A stretch of DNA of 64,000 nt from JAWKWH01 sp041397625 (GCA_041397625.1 JAWKWH010000002.1:372001-436000); one strand, 5' to 3'. Positions 44,019 to 54,164 are shown, counted from the stretch's first letter. Numbers and translations are program-made. The notes: a model not told the origin generated them from the letters alone.

Positions 44019-44863
44019 TGGACGGCATGGTGCAAAGGCGCGGTCGCGGCGTGTGGATCAGCCATGCCGGCCTGATTGTCGGCATAGCCATCATCGCCTT
44101 TCCGATCTATTTGGCCTTCGTCGCCTCGACGGTGCAGCAGGAAGACATTATCCGGCCGCCGATGCCGCTGCTGCCGGGCGGATACATGATCGAGAACTAC
44201 ACCAAGGCGCTGGTCTCCGGCATCAACGCGCCGGTCTGGCGCATGCTGGTCAACTCGATGGTGATGGCGCTCGGCATCGCGCTCGGCAAGATCGCGATAT
44301 CCATCCTGTCGGCGTTCGCCATCGTCTATTTCCGCTTTCCGGGCCGCAACCTGTTCTTCTGGCTGATCTTCCTGACCCTGATGCTGCCGGTGGAGGTGCG
44401 CATCGTGCCGACCTACGAGGTGGCGGCCAGTTTCGGCATGCTCAACTCCTATCCGGGCCTGATCCTGCCACTGATCGCCTCGGCGACGGCCACGTTCCTG
44501 TTCAGGCAGTTCTTTCTCACGGTTCCCGACGAACTGGCTGAGGCGGCCCGCGTCGACGGGGCGCGGCCGATGCGCTTCTTCCTCGACATCCTGCTGCCGA
44601 TGTCGCGCACCAACATGGCCGCGCTGTTCGTTATCCTCTTCATCTACGGCTGGAACCAATATCTTTGGCCGTTATTGATCACCACCGACCCGGAAATGAA
44701 CACCATCGTCATGGGCATCAAGCAGATGTTTCCTTCCGGCGACGACTGGGCCGACTGGCCGGTGATCATGGCAACCGCCATCCTCGCCATGCTGCCGCCC
44801 GTCGCCGTGGTCGTGTTCATGCAGAACCTGTTCATCAAAGGTCTCGTCGAGACCGAGAAGTAG
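44018..44863 (+). CDS. ugpE: sn-Glycerol-3-phosphate ABC transporter permease
   Basis: 281 residues with six helices; EAA loop ELAEAARVDGARPMRFFLDI. It pairs with UgpA to form the membrane channel. Overlaps the ugpA stop by one base and ends nine bases before ugpC. Confidence 0.94.
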   Translation: MDGMVQRRGRGVWISHAGLIVGIAIIAFPIYLAFVASTVQQEDIIRPPMPLLPGGYMIENYTKALVSGINAPVWRMLVNSMVMALGIALGKIAISILSAFAIVYFRFPGRNLFFWLIFLTLMLPVEVRIVPTYEVAASFGMLNSYPGLILPLIASATATFLFRQFFLTVPDELAEAARVDGARPMRFFLDILLPMSRTNMAALFVILFIYGWNQYLWPLLITTDPEMNTIVMGIKQMFPSGDDWADWPVIMATAILAMLPPVAVVVFMQNLFIKGLVETEK

Positions 44864-44871
44864 GGCCGTTC

Positions 44872-45927
44872 ATGTCGACCATTTCGCTCAAAGACATCCA
44901 CAAATCCTACGGTAGCACGGCCGTCATCCACGGCATCGACATCGACATTGCCGACGGCGAGTTCATCGTCATCGTCGGCCCCTCGGGCTGCGGAAAGTCG
45001 ACGCTACTGCGCATGGTGGCGGGGCTGGAAACGGCGACCAGCGGCGTGATCGAGATCGACGACAGGACGGTCAACGATCTGGAGCCGATGGACCGCAACA
45101 TCGCAATGGTGTTCCAGAACTACGCGCTCTACCCGCATATGAGCGTGTTCGACAACATGGCCTACGGGCTGAAGATCGCCCGGGTGCCGAAGGACGAGAT
45201 CGCCGAGCGCGTCGGCAAGGCGGCGCAGATGCTGCAGCTGACAGAATATCTCGACCGCAAGCCGAGACAGCTCTCCGGCGGGCAGCGCCAGCGCGTCGCC
45301 ATGGGCCGGGCGATCGTGCGCAAGCCGGCCGCCTTCCTGTTCGACGAGCCGCTGTCAAACCTCGACGCCAAGCTGCGCGTGCAGATGCGGCTGGAGATCA
45401 AGGAACTGCAGCGCGATCTCGGAATCACCTCACTCTACGTGACACATGACCAGGTCGAGGCGATGACGCTCGCCGACCGCATGATCGTGATGAACGCCGG
45501 CGTGGCAGAGCAGATCGGCGCGCCGCTGGAGGTCTATAACGATCCGAAGACCGTTTTCGTCGGCGGTTTCATCGGCTCGCCGCCGATGAACTTCCTCTCC
45601 GCGACGGAGTTTTCGGAAAGCCCGGTTCGCGGCGCAAAATCCATGCTGAACAAGATCGTCGGCAAAGGCGCGGAGCCGCACCTGATCGGTATCCGCCCCG
45701 AGCACATGCATCTGTCGACCAAGGGCCAGGCGGTGCTGGCGGGAAGCCTGCGCTATGTCGAGCCACTCGGCGCCGAGACGCTGGTGCACATGCAACTGCC
45801 GTCGGGCGAGCAGATGACGGTGCGCCAGGACGGTGCCAAAGGCGTGCCGGAACCTGGCGCGGACGTTTTCGTCGCCTTCGAGGCCGGCGACGCCTGCCGG
45901 TTCGGGGCGGACGGAAAGCGGCTCTAG
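44872..45927 (+). CDS. ugpC: sn-Glycerol-3-phosphate ABC transporter ATPase
   Basis: 351 residues. Walker A GPSGCGKST, signature LSGGQRQRVAMGRA, Walker B AAFLFDEPLSNLD, H-loop VTHDQVEAM, and a C-terminal TOBE/OB-like regulatory domain (about 240-350). This is the MalK/UgpC type. It closes the ugp operon and converges on pyrG with four bases between the stops. A shared C-terminal domain with sugar importers means the solute is inferred from UgpB and the operon. Confidence 0.94.
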   Translation: MSTISLKDIHKSYGSTAVIHGIDIDIADGEFIVIVGPSGCGKSTLLRMVAGLETATSGVIEIDDRTVNDLEPMDRNIAMVFQNYALYPHMSVFDNMAYGLKIARVPKDEIAERVGKAAQMLQLTEYLDRKPRQLSGGQRQRVAMGRAIVRKPAAFLFDEPLSNLDAKLRVQMRLEIKELQRDLGITSLYVTHDQVEAMTLADRMIVMNAGVAEQIGAPLEVYNDPKTVFVGGFIGSPPMNFLSATEFSESPVRGAKSMLNKIVGKGAEPHLIGIRPEHMHLSTKGQAVLAGSLRYVEPLGAETLVHMQLPSGEQMTVRQDGAKGVPEPGADVFVAFEAGDACRFGADGKRL

Positions 45928-45931
45928 TCGA

Positions 45932-47560
45932 TCAAACCAGCCGGCTCTGCTCGATTGCAGCGGCGATGAAGCTCGCAAATAGCGGATGCGGCTCGAAGGG
46001 GCGCGATTTCAGTTCCGGGTGATACTGTACGCCGATAAACCAGGGGTGGTCGGGATATTCCACCGTCTCGGGCAACACGCCGTCGGGCGACATGCCGGAG
46101 AACACGAGGCCGCACAGTTCCAGCCGCTCCTTGTATTCGATGTTGACCTCGTAGCGGTGGCGGTGGCGCTCCGATATCTCGGTGGCGCCATAGATGTCGG
46201 CGATGCGGGTGTCGGGGCGTAAATGCGCAAGATAAGCGCCGAGCCGCATTGTGCCGCCGAGATCGCCGGTCGCCTGGCGCTTTTGCAGCATGTTGCCCTT
46301 CAGCCATTCGGTCATCAGGCCGACAACCGGTTCATCGGTCTTGCCGAACTCGGTCGACGAGGCATCCTCGATGCCGGCGAGCGATCGCGCCGCCTCGATA
46401 CAGGCCATCTGCATGCCGAAACAAATGCCGAAATAGGGAACCTTGCGCTCGCGGGCAAACTTGGCCGCCAGGATCTTGCCTTCCGAACCGCGTTCGCCGA
46501 AGCCGCCCGGCACCAGGATGCCGTGCACCTTCTCCAGAAACGGCGCGGGGTCCTCGTGCTCGAAGATCTCCGATTCGATCCATTCGATCTTCACCGCGAC
46601 CCGGTTGGCCATGCCGCCATGGGTGAGCGCCTCGCTCAGCGATTTGTAGGCATCCTTCAGCCCGGTATATTTGCCGACGATGGCGATCGTCACGTCGCCT
46701 TCCGGATTGTGGATGCGGTCGGCCACCTCGTTCCAGCGTTCCATGCGCGGCTTGGGCGCGGGATCGATGCCGAAGGCGGCGAGAACCTCCTCGTCGAGCC
46801 CCTCGTCGTGATAGGCGAGCGGCACGTCATAAATGTGGGCGACATCGAGTGCCTGGATGACGGCCGATTCGCGGACATTGCAGAACAGCGACAGTTTGCG
46901 ACGCTCCTCCGCCGGTATCTCGCGGTCGGCGCGCACCAGCAGGATGTCGGGCGCGATGCCGATCGAGCGCAGCTCCTTGACCGAGTGCTGGGTGGGCTTG
47001 GTCTTCAACTCGCCGGCGGCCGGGATGAAGGGCATCAAGGTCAGATGGATATAGACGGCCTGGCCGCGCGGCAGCTCGTTGCCGAGCTGACGGATCGCCT
47101 CGAGAAACGGCATCGCCTCGATGTCGCCGACGGTGCCGCCGATCTCGCACAGGACGAAATCGAACTCTTCGTTGCCGGAGAGGATGAAATCCTTGATCTC
47201 GTTGGTGACGTGCGGGATCACCTGAACGGTGGCGCCGAGATAGTCGCCATGGCGTTCCTTGTCGATGATGTTCTTGTAGATACGCCCGGTGGTGATGTTG
47301 TCGGACTGGTTGGCCGCCCGCCCGGTGAACCGCTCGTAGTGGCCGAGATCGAGATCGGTCTCCGCGCCGTCGTCGGTGACGAACACCTCGCCGTGCTGGT
47401 AGGGCGACATCGTGCCCGGATCGACATTGAGATAGGGGTCGAGCTTGCGGATGCGCACGCTGTAGCCGCGGGCCTGCAGAAGCGCTCCGAGAGCCGCTGC
47501 AGCAATGCCTTTTCCGAGGGAGGAAACCACGCCGCCAGTGATGAAAACATATCGCGCCAT
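45932..47560 (-). CDS. pyrG: CTP synthase
   Basis: 542 residues. Converts UTP to CTP using glutamine. The N-terminal synthetase domain (1-265) opens with VFITGGVVSSLGKGI and has the P-loop and the GGTVGDIEAMPF segment; the C-terminal glutaminase domain (about 290-540) has Cys in YFGICFGMQ and His/Glu in YHPELKSRP. Last in the minus-strand order tpiA-secG-LDT-pyrG. Confidence 0.97.
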   Translation of the reverse strand: MARYVFITGGVVSSLGKGIAAAALGALLQARGYSVRIRKLDPYLNVDPGTMSPYQHGEVFVTDDGAETDLDLGHYERFTGRAANQSDNITTGRIYKNIIDKERHGDYLGATVQVIPHVTNEIKDFILSGNEEFDFVLCEIGGTVGDIEAMPFLEAIRQLGNELPRGQAVYIHLTLMPFIPAAGELKTKPTQHSVKELRSIGIAPDILLVRADREIPAEERRKLSLFCNVRESAVIQALDVAHIYDVPLAYHDEGLDEEVLAAFGIDPAPKPRMERWNEVADRIHNPEGDVTIAIVGKYTGLKDAYKSLSEALTHGGMANRVAVKIEWIESEIFEHEDPAPFLEKVHGILVPGGFGERGSEGKILAAKFARERKVPYFGICFGMQMACIEAARSLAGIEDASSTEFGKTDEPVVGLMTEWLKGNMLQKRQATGDLGGTMRLGAYLAHLRPDTRIADIYGATEISERHRHRYEVNIEYKERLELCGLVFSGMSPDGVLPETVEYPDHPWFIGVQYHPELKSRPFEPHPLFASFIAAAIEQSRLV

Positions 47561-47668
47561 GGGAGTCAGGGCTTAACGCGGGCGAAGTGATTCCGCAAAG
47601 GAAAAATCAGCCCGCGCGCCGTTATCCCAAACAGCGCGCGAAGAGACTGTCAAACAGGCTCTGCGTGA

Positions 47669-48355
47669 CTACAGGACGACCACCTCGGCTCCCACCTTCA
47701 CGCGTCCGTAAAGATCGATGACATGGTCGTTGATCATGCGGAAACAGCCGTTGGAGGCAGCGCTGCCTATGGTCCAGGGCTGGTTGGTTCCATGGATGCG
47801 GATGCGCGTGTCGACCTTGCCCTGATAGAGATAGAGCGCGCGGGCGCCAAGCGGATTGTTCGGCCCGCCATCCATGCCGTCCTTGTACTTGGCGTATTTT
47901 CCCGGCTGGCGCTTGATCATGTCCTTGGTCGGAATCCAGCGCGGCCATTCCTGCTTCTCGTAGATCGTCGCCTTGCCCTTGAACTCCAGCCCGTCGCGCC
48001 CGACGGCAACGCCGTAACGACGAGCCTTGCCCCAGCGTTCGACCAGGTAGAGATACTTGCTCCTGGTGTCGATCACGATCGTGCCGGGCGCGTATCCGGT
48101 ATAGGACACGATCTTCGGCTCGAACTTCGCCGGAACCTTGAACGCCTTGCCGCCCTTTTTCGCCAGCAGTTCGTCGTTCGCTTTGGTGCGCTCGGAAACT
48201 TCCTTGGCCTTCTGGCGCTCCGCGCGCTTCTTGGCCAGTGTCTCGAAAACGCCGGGCAGGAACGAGCGTTGGTCGGTTTCGGCCCTGGCGATGGTCGCCA
48301 CGGCGGCAAACGAAAGGGCGAGGAAGGCGGCGATAGCGATCTTGAGGTGGCGCAT
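47669..48355 (-). CDS. L,D-transpeptidase (YkuD domain)
   Basis: 228 residues, exported (signal peptide 1-25, ARA-ET). A basic helical linker (about 38-70) precedes the YkuD domain (about 85-225), with the catalytic His188 (HGTNQPW) and Cys204 (SNGCFRM). It forms 3-3 peptidoglycan cross-links or attaches proteins to murein. It lies between secG and pyrG, which are adjacent in many relatives, so it may be an insertion here. Confidence 0.94.
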   Translation of the reverse strand: MRHLKIAIAAFLALSFAAVATIARAETDQRSFLPGVFETLAKKRAERQKAKEVSERTKANDELLAKKGGKAFKVPAKFEPKIVSYTGYAPGTIVIDTRSKYLYLVERWGKARRYGVAVGRDGLEFKGKATIYEKQEWPRWIPTKDMIKRQPGKYAKYKDGMDGGPNNPLGARALYLYQGKVDTRIRIHGTNQPWTIGSAASNGCFRMINDHVIDLYGRVKVGAEVVVL

Positions 48356-48503
48356 CGAAATAGAATCCTGATGGTTGGTCAGCGGGATATTACCAATTTG
48401 CCGCCGCCGGAAAAAGCGGCGTCTACAGGGATTTCTCTCCTACAGCCAAATTGCTACCGAAGTTTGAAGACCGAACAACGCCGGAAGCGCCCGAAACCCG
48501 TGA

Positions 48504-48878
48504 TCAGTCGGTCGGAACCGCCGGTTCGGCGGGCTTCGCCGGCGTGCTCTCGGCGGGCTTGTCCGCGCCGCCGAGCTGATCGAGAATGCCGCCGCCCGAA
48601 CCCGTATTCTGCTCGCCGGTGGCCGCCGGCACGTTGTCGAGAATGTCGATCGGACGATCGCCGTAGCGGGCGATGATCGACAGGCCGAGCGAGGTGGCGA
48701 AGAAAGCGGCCGCCAGGATCGCGGTGGCGCGCGTCAGCGCATTGGCTGCGCCCCGCGCCGTCATGAAGCCCGAACCGCCGCCGATGCCCAGTCCGCCGCC
48801 TTCCGAACGCTGCAGAAGCACGACGCCGACAAGGGCGGTAACCACCATCAGGTGGATGACGATAATAACGGTTTCCAT
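48504..48878 (-). CDS. secG: Preprotein translocase subunit SecG
   Basis: 124 residues with two transmembrane helices (about 3-24 and 54-76) and the LLQRSEGGGLG loop of SecG; the C terminus is Ala/Pro/Gly-rich, as in alphaproteobacteria. It boosts SecYEG-driven export. The start at 48878 gives a normal SecG N terminus; a frame extension to 48977 is rejected. Lies 149 bases after tpiA. Confidence 0.93.
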   Translation of the reverse strand: METVIIVIHLMVVTALVGVVLLQRSEGGGLGIGGGSGFMTARGAANALTRATAILAAAFFATSLGLSIIARYGDRPIDILDNVPAATGEQNTGSGGGILDQLGGADKPAESTPAKPAEPAVPTD

Positions 48879-49027
48879 GACCAGTTTCCGGTTTGTGGGG
48901 CCGCCTTGAGCCCAGAACTTCGCGCAGGCCGGGCCATTACACCGGTTTTCCGGCATTTCCAAGGCCTGAGCCGCCATATGGTCCCTTGTCGGGCAAAAAC
49001 AAGCGGCTGGCGGCCGTCAAAGACGGC

Positions 49028-49792
49028 TCACAATTGCAGATAGGCTTCGGCGATGCCGAGAAAGTCGACCGCCTTCAGGCTGGCGCCGCCGACCAGCGCA
49101 CCGTCGACATTGGCGACCGCAAGAAGCTCGATTGCGTTGGCCGGCTTGACCGAACCGCCATACAAAAGCCGCACCCTGCCCGCCTCGGCGCCGAGCTTGA
49201 CTTCCAGTTGCCTGCGCATGTGGGTGTGGGCCTGAGCCACGTCGTCCGGCGTCGGCGTCAGTCCGGTGCCGATCGCCCAGACCGGCTCGTAGGCGACGAC
49301 CGTGTTGGCCGCCGTCGCGCCGGCCGGCACCGAAGCGGCAAGCTGTTCGGCGATCACCGGCAGCGCCTTGCCCTCGCGTCGTTCGATCTCCGTTTCGCCG
49401 ATGCAGATGATGGCGGCGAGGTCTGCACGCCAGGCGGCTTCGGCCTTGGCCGCCACCATCGTGCTGGTCTCGCCATGATCGGCGCGGCGCTCCGAATGGC
49501 CGACGATCACATGGCTGGCGCCGGCATCCTTCAGCATCTCGGCGGCGATGTCGCCGGTATGAGCCCCGCTCCGTTCGGCATGGCAGTCCTGGCCGCCGGC
49601 GCGAACCGGGCTTGGGGCGAGGATCTCGGCGGCGCGCTGAAGAAGCGTCGCCGGCACGCACAAAAGCGCGTCGACCTCGGCATCGAGGCCGCTCATGAAC
49701 CCATGAGCGATAGAGCGTAGTTCGGCCAGCGATGCGCCGGTGCCGTTCATCTTCCAGTTGCCCGCAACGAGGGGGCGTATGCCGGGTGTCAT
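49028..49792 (-). CDS. tpiA: Triose-phosphate isomerase
   Basis: 254 residues. Interconverts dihydroxyacetone phosphate and glyceraldehyde-3-phosphate. Catalytic residues are Lys in GNWKMNG, His in GHSERR and Glu in YEPVWAIGTG, and the C-terminal GGSVKP phosphate loop is intact. ATG at 49792 has GGAG eight bases upstream. The product of glycerol-3-phosphate use (ugp) can feed in here. Confidence 0.97.
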   Translation of the reverse strand: MTPGIRPLVAGNWKMNGTGASLAELRSIAHGFMSGLDAEVDALLCVPATLLQRAAEILAPSPVRAGGQDCHAERSGAHTGDIAAEMLKDAGASHVIVGHSERRADHGETSTMVAAKAEAAWRADLAAIICIGETEIERREGKALPVIAEQLAASVPAGATAANTVVAYEPVWAIGTGLTPTPDDVAQAHTHMRRQLEVKLGAEAGRVRLLYGGSVKPANAIELLAVANVDGALVGGASLKAVDFLGIAEAYLQL

Positions 49793-49942
49793 GGGAACAC
49801 TCCAAATTCTTGCCGCGTTGATGCGGTTCGTCTAGCAAATCGCCGTTGCGCGTCCAATCGAAAAGCCGCCCACATCGCCCTTGCGGCGCGGCGTACGCCT
49901 GGCCTACAAGGCGTAGTCCCGAAATCCAGCCGGAACCCATTC

Positions 49943-51832
49943 ATGCTCGACGCCCTTCGCAAAGCCGCAGGAACCTGGATCGCCAAGCTGCTTCTGGTCA
50001 TCCTGGTGGCCAGTTTCGCCGTCTGGGGTATTTCCGGGCAGATCACCGGCGGGCTTGGCGGCAATACCGTGATCACCGCAGGCGACACCACCGTGTCGGT
50101 CGTCGAATACAGGCTCGCCTACGACCGCCAGATCAATGTGCTGTCGCAACGTTTCGGCCAGCGGCTGACGCGCGAACAGGCCCAGGCGCTCGGCATCGAC
50201 AACCAGGTGCTGGCGCAACTCGTTGCCGGCGCCGTGCTCGACGAGCAGGCGCGCCTCATGAAGCTCGGCCTTTCCGACCAGCGCCTGGCCGAGCTGACGG
50301 CGGAGGATCCGGCCTTCGCCGGCGTCAACGGACAGTTCGACCGCACCCGGTTCGAATATGTGCTGCAACAGGTGGGCATGCGGCCGGAAGACTATTTCAA
50401 GAGCCGCAGCCAGGTGGCGGTGCGCCAGCAGATCGTCGAGGCCGTCTCCGACGGCATGGACACGCCCGACGCATTCCTGAAGGCGGTGGCGATCTATCAG
50501 GGCGAGGACCGCTCGATCGAGTTCGTGACCATACCGGCGAGCGTGGCCGGCGAGATTGCCGACCCCGAGGACAGCGTGCTCTCGGCCTGGTTCGATGAGC
50601 GCAAATCCACCTATGCGGCACCGGAATTCCGCAAGATCGCCTATGTCAAGCTCGAACCGGAGGACATCGCCGATCCGGCCGCGATCACCGACGAGCAGGC
50701 GCGCAAGGATTATGACGACAACATCGCCCGCTACACGACGCCGGAAAAACGCGAGGTGTTCCAGCTCGTGTTCGCGACCGAGGACGAGGCCAAGCGCGCG
50801 CGCGAGCGCATCGCCGATGGCGCAACCTTCACCGAAATCGTGACCCAGCAGGGCAAGACCGAGGCCGACACGTCGCTTGGAAGCGTCACCAAGGCCGACA
50901 TCGCCGACGCGGCCATCGCGGAGGCGGCCTTCGCGCTTCAGGCCAATCAGGTCAGCGAGGTCGTCGCCGGCGCCTTCGGCCCGGTGCTCGTTCACGTCAC
51001 GGCGATCACGCCGGAAGTCATCAAGCCGTTCGACGAGGTCAGGGACGGGATCAAGAAGGAAATCGCCGTCAACGAGGCGGCGCGCGTGCTGCTCGACGTC
51101 CATGACGACTACGAGGATGCGCGGGCGGGCGGCGACACGCTGGCGGAAGCGGCGGCAAAGCTGCAGCTCAAGCTCGTCACCGTCGAGGCGATCGATCGCA
51201 CCGGTCGCGATCCCGACGGCAATATCGTTACCGGCCTGCCGGAATCGTCGGAACTGATTCGCGGCGCGTTCGACACCGAACAGGGCGTCGAAAACCCCGC
51301 CATCAACATCGGCAGCAGCGGTTTCGTGTTCTACGAGCTGGTGTCGATCACGCCGGCGCGCGAGCGCGCGCTCGACGAGGTGCGCGACAGGGTGCTAGCC
51401 GACTGGAAAACCGAACAGACGTCGACCCGCGTGGCCACCATCGCCCGCGAGGTCGAAACCAAGGTCAAGGACGGGACGCCGATGGCCGAGGCCGTCGCCG
51501 ACCTGTCGCTGGAACCGCAGACCAAGCTCGGCCTGAAACGCGATGCCGACGATGCCGATATCGGCAAGACCGGCGTCGAAGCCGTATTCGGCGTTCCGGT
51601 GAACGGCACCGGCACGGTTCGCGCGCCCAGCGACAATAGCTGGATCGTGTTCAAGGTGACGGAGAGCTTCGAACCGGCAGGCGCGGGTCCCGACAGCGTG
51701 CCGCAGGACGTGCGCGAAAGGTTTGCCTCGGGGATGGCCGACGACTTGCTCGATCAGCTTGTCACGCGTCTGCAGGACCAGTTCGGGGTCACCGTCAACC
51801 AATCCGCCATCAACCGCGCGCTGAGCTTCTGA
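49943..51832 (+). CDS. PpiD-like peptidyl-prolyl isomerase foldase
   Basis: 629 residues. One N-terminal transmembrane helix (about 12-34) anchors a periplasmic part with SurA_N-type helical chaperone region (about 50-230), a parvulin-like PPIC domain (about 245-360) and a further C-terminal region. Helps newly exported proteins fold at the Sec exit; no gene of this type is essential in E. coli. The catalytic parvulin residues are not well conserved, which is common in PpiD. It is divergent from tpiA and leads into trpD with ten bases between. Confidence 0.88.
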   Translation: MLDALRKAAGTWIAKLLLVILVASFAVWGISGQITGGLGGNTVITAGDTTVSVVEYRLAYDRQINVLSQRFGQRLTREQAQALGIDNQVLAQLVAGAVLDEQARLMKLGLSDQRLAELTAEDPAFAGVNGQFDRTRFEYVLQQVGMRPEDYFKSRSQVAVRQQIVEAVSDGMDTPDAFLKAVAIYQGEDRSIEFVTIPASVAGEIADPEDSVLSAWFDERKSTYAAPEFRKIAYVKLEPEDIADPAAITDEQARKDYDDNIARYTTPEKREVFQLVFATEDEAKRARERIADGATFTEIVTQQGKTEADTSLGSVTKADIADAAIAEAAFALQANQVSEVVAGAFGPVLVHVTAITPEVIKPFDEVRDGIKKEIAVNEAARVLLDVHDDYEDARAGGDTLAEAAAKLQLKLVTVEAIDRTGRDPDGNIVTGLPESSELIRGAFDTEQGVENPAINIGSSGFVFYELVSITPARERALDEVRDRVLADWKTEQTSTRVATIAREVETKVKDGTPMAEAVADLSLEPQTKLGLKRDADDADIGKTGVEAVFGVPVNGTGTVRAPSDNSWIVFKVTESFEPAGAGPDSVPQDVRERFASGMADDLLDQLVTRLQDQFGVTVNQSAINRALSF

Positions 51833-51842
51833 CACGACGACC

Positions 51843-52853
51843 ATGGCCGACCTGAAACCGCATATCGCCAAGATCGCCGCCGGCGGCGTGCTGAACGCCG
51901 ACGAGGCGCGCCAGGCATTCGACATCATCATGTCGGGCGAAGCCACGCCAAGCCAGATGGGCGCCTTTCTCATGGGCCTCAGGATCCGTGGCGAGACGGT
52001 GCCGGAAATCTCCGGCGCCGTGGCGACCATGCGGGCCAAGATGCTGCCGGTGGCGGCGCCCGCCGGCGCCATCGACATTGTCGGTACCGGCGGCGACGCG
52101 TCGGGCTCCTACAACGTGTCGACCCTCGCCGCGCTGATCGTGGCGGGAACCGGCGTCACCGTCGCCAAACACGGCAACAGGGCGCTGTCGTCGCGCTCGG
52201 GCGCCGCCGACACGCTGGCCGCGCTCGGCGTCGACATCGAGACCGGACCGGACACCATCGCGGCATGCATCCGCGAAGCCGGCGTCGGCTTCATGTTCGC
52301 GCCGGCGCATCATGCGGCGATGCGCCATGTGGGTCCGACCCGCGTCGAACTCGGTACCCGTACCGTGTTCAACCTGCTCGGACCGCTTTCCAATCCCGCG
52401 GGCGTGACACGGCAGCTCGTCGGCGTATTTTCGCCCGACTGGGTGGAGCCGCTCGCCGAGGTGCTGAAGGAACTCGGCAGCGAGGCGGCATGGGTGGTAC
52501 ATGGCGACGGGCTCGACGAGATGACCACCGCCGGAACCACCAGGATCGCGCAATTGAAGGACGGCCGGATTTCCACATTCGAGGTGACGCCGGAGGATGC
52601 CGGCCTCGCACCCGCCAGCTTCGAAGAGCTGAAGGGCGGAGACGCAGAGCACAACGCCAGGGCGCTGAAGGCGGTGATCGACGGCGCGCGCAACGCCTAT
52701 CGCGACATCGCGCTCTTCAATGCGGCCGGCGCGCTGGTGATGGCGGAAAAGGCGACCGACCTGAAGCAGGGTGCCGCCATCGCCGCCGAGGCGATCGACA
52801 GCGGCGCGGTGGGCGCGGTGCTGGACAAGCTTGTCGCGGTATCCAACCGATGA
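51843..52853 (+). CDS. trpD: Anthranilate phosphoribosyltransferase
   Basis: 336 residues. Second step of tryptophan synthesis from chorismate, joining anthranilate to PRPP. Signatures are GTGGDASGSYNVSTLAA, KHGNRALSSRSGAAD and HVGPTRVELGTRTVFNLLGPL. Its TGA overlaps the ATG of trpC by two bases, so the two are coupled. Confidence 0.97.
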   Translation: MADLKPHIAKIAAGGVLNADEARQAFDIIMSGEATPSQMGAFLMGLRIRGETVPEISGAVATMRAKMLPVAAPAGAIDIVGTGGDASGSYNVSTLAALIVAGTGVTVAKHGNRALSSRSGAADTLAALGVDIETGPDTIAACIREAGVGFMFAPAHHAAMRHVGPTRVELGTRTVFNLLGPLSNPAGVTRQLVGVFSPDWVEPLAEVLKELGSEAAWVVHGDGLDEMTTAGTTRIAQLKDGRISTFEVTPEDAGLAPASFEELKGGDAEHNARALKAVIDGARNAYRDIALFNAAGALVMAEKATDLKQGAAIAAEAIDSGAVGAVLDKLVAVSNR

Positions 52854-53668
52854 CCGACATCCTGCGCAAGATCGAAGCCTACAAGCGCGAGGAGATCGCC
52901 GCGGCGAAACAGGCGGCGCCGCTTGCCGAGCTTGTCGCCCGCAGCCGCGACGTGGAAGCGCCGCGCGGTTTTGCCGCCGGGCTGAAGTCGCGGCGCGATG
53001 CGGGCGAGATCGGCCTGATCGCCGAGATCAAGAAGGCGAGCCCGTCGCGCGGCCTGATCCGCGCCGATTTCGATCCGCCGCAGCTGGCCGCCGCCTACCA
53101 GGCGGGTGGCGCGGCCTGCCTGTCGGTGTTGACCGACGCTCCCTCGTTCCAGGGCGCGCCGGAATTTCTCACAGCCGCCCGCGGGGCGACGTCGCTGCCG
53201 GCGCTGCGCAAGGATTTCCTGTTCGACACCTACCAGGTGCACGAGGCGAGAAGCTGGGGCGCCGACGCGATCCTGATCATCATGGCCTCGGTCGACGACG
53301 ATACCGCGCGCCGGCTCGAGGACGCCGCGTTCGAACTCGGCATGGACGCGCTGATCGAGGTGCATGACGAAGAGGAGACCGAACGCGCGCTTCGGCTCGG
53401 CTCGCGCCTGCTCGGCGTCAACAACCGCAACCTGCGCACCTTCGAGGTCGATCTCGCCACTTCCGAACGGCTTGCGTCGATGGTGCCCGACGACCGGCTG
53501 CTGGTCGGCGAGAGCGGCATCTTCACCCATGCCGACTGTCTCAGGCTGCAAACATCCGGCATCGGCTGTTTCCTGGTCGGCGAGAGCCTGATGCGGCAGG
53601 CCGACGTTGCCGCGGCGACGCGCGCGCTCATCGGCGCCGGCGGCGCGGCGCAAAGCGCCGCCGAGTGA
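52850..53668 (+). CDS. trpC: Indole-3-glycerol phosphate synthase
   Basis: 272 residues. Closes the ring of carboxyphenylaminodeoxyribulose-5-phosphate. TIM barrel with AEIKKASPSRG, LRKDFLFDTYQ, GVNNRNLRTFEVD and GESGIFT as active-site loops. It is a single-function TrpC, not fused to TrpF. The GTGA at 53665-53668 joins it to moaC. Confidence 0.97.
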   Translation: MTDILRKIEAYKREEIAAAKQAAPLAELVARSRDVEAPRGFAAGLKSRRDAGEIGLIAEIKKASPSRGLIRADFDPPQLAAAYQAGGAACLSVLTDAPSFQGAPEFLTAARGATSLPALRKDFLFDTYQVHEARSWGADAILIIMASVDDDTARRLEDAAFELGMDALIEVHDEEETERALRLGSRLLGVNNRNLRTFEVDLATSERLASMVPDDRLLVGESGIFTHADCLRLQTSGIGCFLVGESLMRQADVAAATRALIGAGGAAQSAAE

Positions 53669-53673
53669 GCGCC

Positions 53674-54159
53674 ATGAGCTCATCCGGCAGGCTCACCCAT
53701 ATCGGCGAAACCGGCGAGGCCAGCATGGTCGATGTCGGCGACAAGGCGGTGACCGCCAGGCGGGCGGTTGCCGCCGGATCGATCCGCATGAAACCCGAAA
53801 CGCTCGCCATGATCATCGCCGGAGACGCCAGGAAGGGCGACGTCATCGGCACGGCGCGGCTTGCCGGCATCATGGCGGCGAAGAAGACCCACGACCTGAT
53901 ACCGCTCTGCCATCCGCTCAACCTGAACAAGATCGCCGTCGAGATCGAGCCGGACGAGGCGCTGCCCGGCCTGCGCGTCACCGCGACGGCGCGGGTCGAC
54001 GGCAGGACCGGCGTCGAGATGGAGGCGTTGACGGCGGCAAGCGTCGCCTGCCTGACCATCTACGACATGGCCAAGGCGGTCGACCGCGGCATGGTGATCG
54101 GCGACATCAGGCTGGTCGAGAAATCCGGCGGCAAGTCGGGCGACTGGCGGGCGGACTGA
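53674..54159 (+). CDS. moaC: Cyclic pyranopterin monophosphate synthase
   Basis: 161 residues from the ATG at 53674; a GTG at 53665, overlapping the trpC stop, would add three residues. Second step of molybdenum cofactor synthesis, producing cPMP. Signatures are the KTHDLIPLCHPLNL active-site block and MEALTAASVACLTIYDM. Followed five bases later by moeA. Confidence 0.95.
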   Translation: MSSSGRLTHIGETGEASMVDVGDKAVTARRAVAAGSIRMKPETLAMIIAGDARKGDVIGTARLAGIMAAKKTHDLIPLCHPLNLNKIAVEIEPDEALPGLRVTATARVDGRTGVEMEALTAASVACLTIYDMAKAVDRGMVIGDIRLVEKSGGKSGDWRAD

Positions 54160-54164
54160 ACGCC

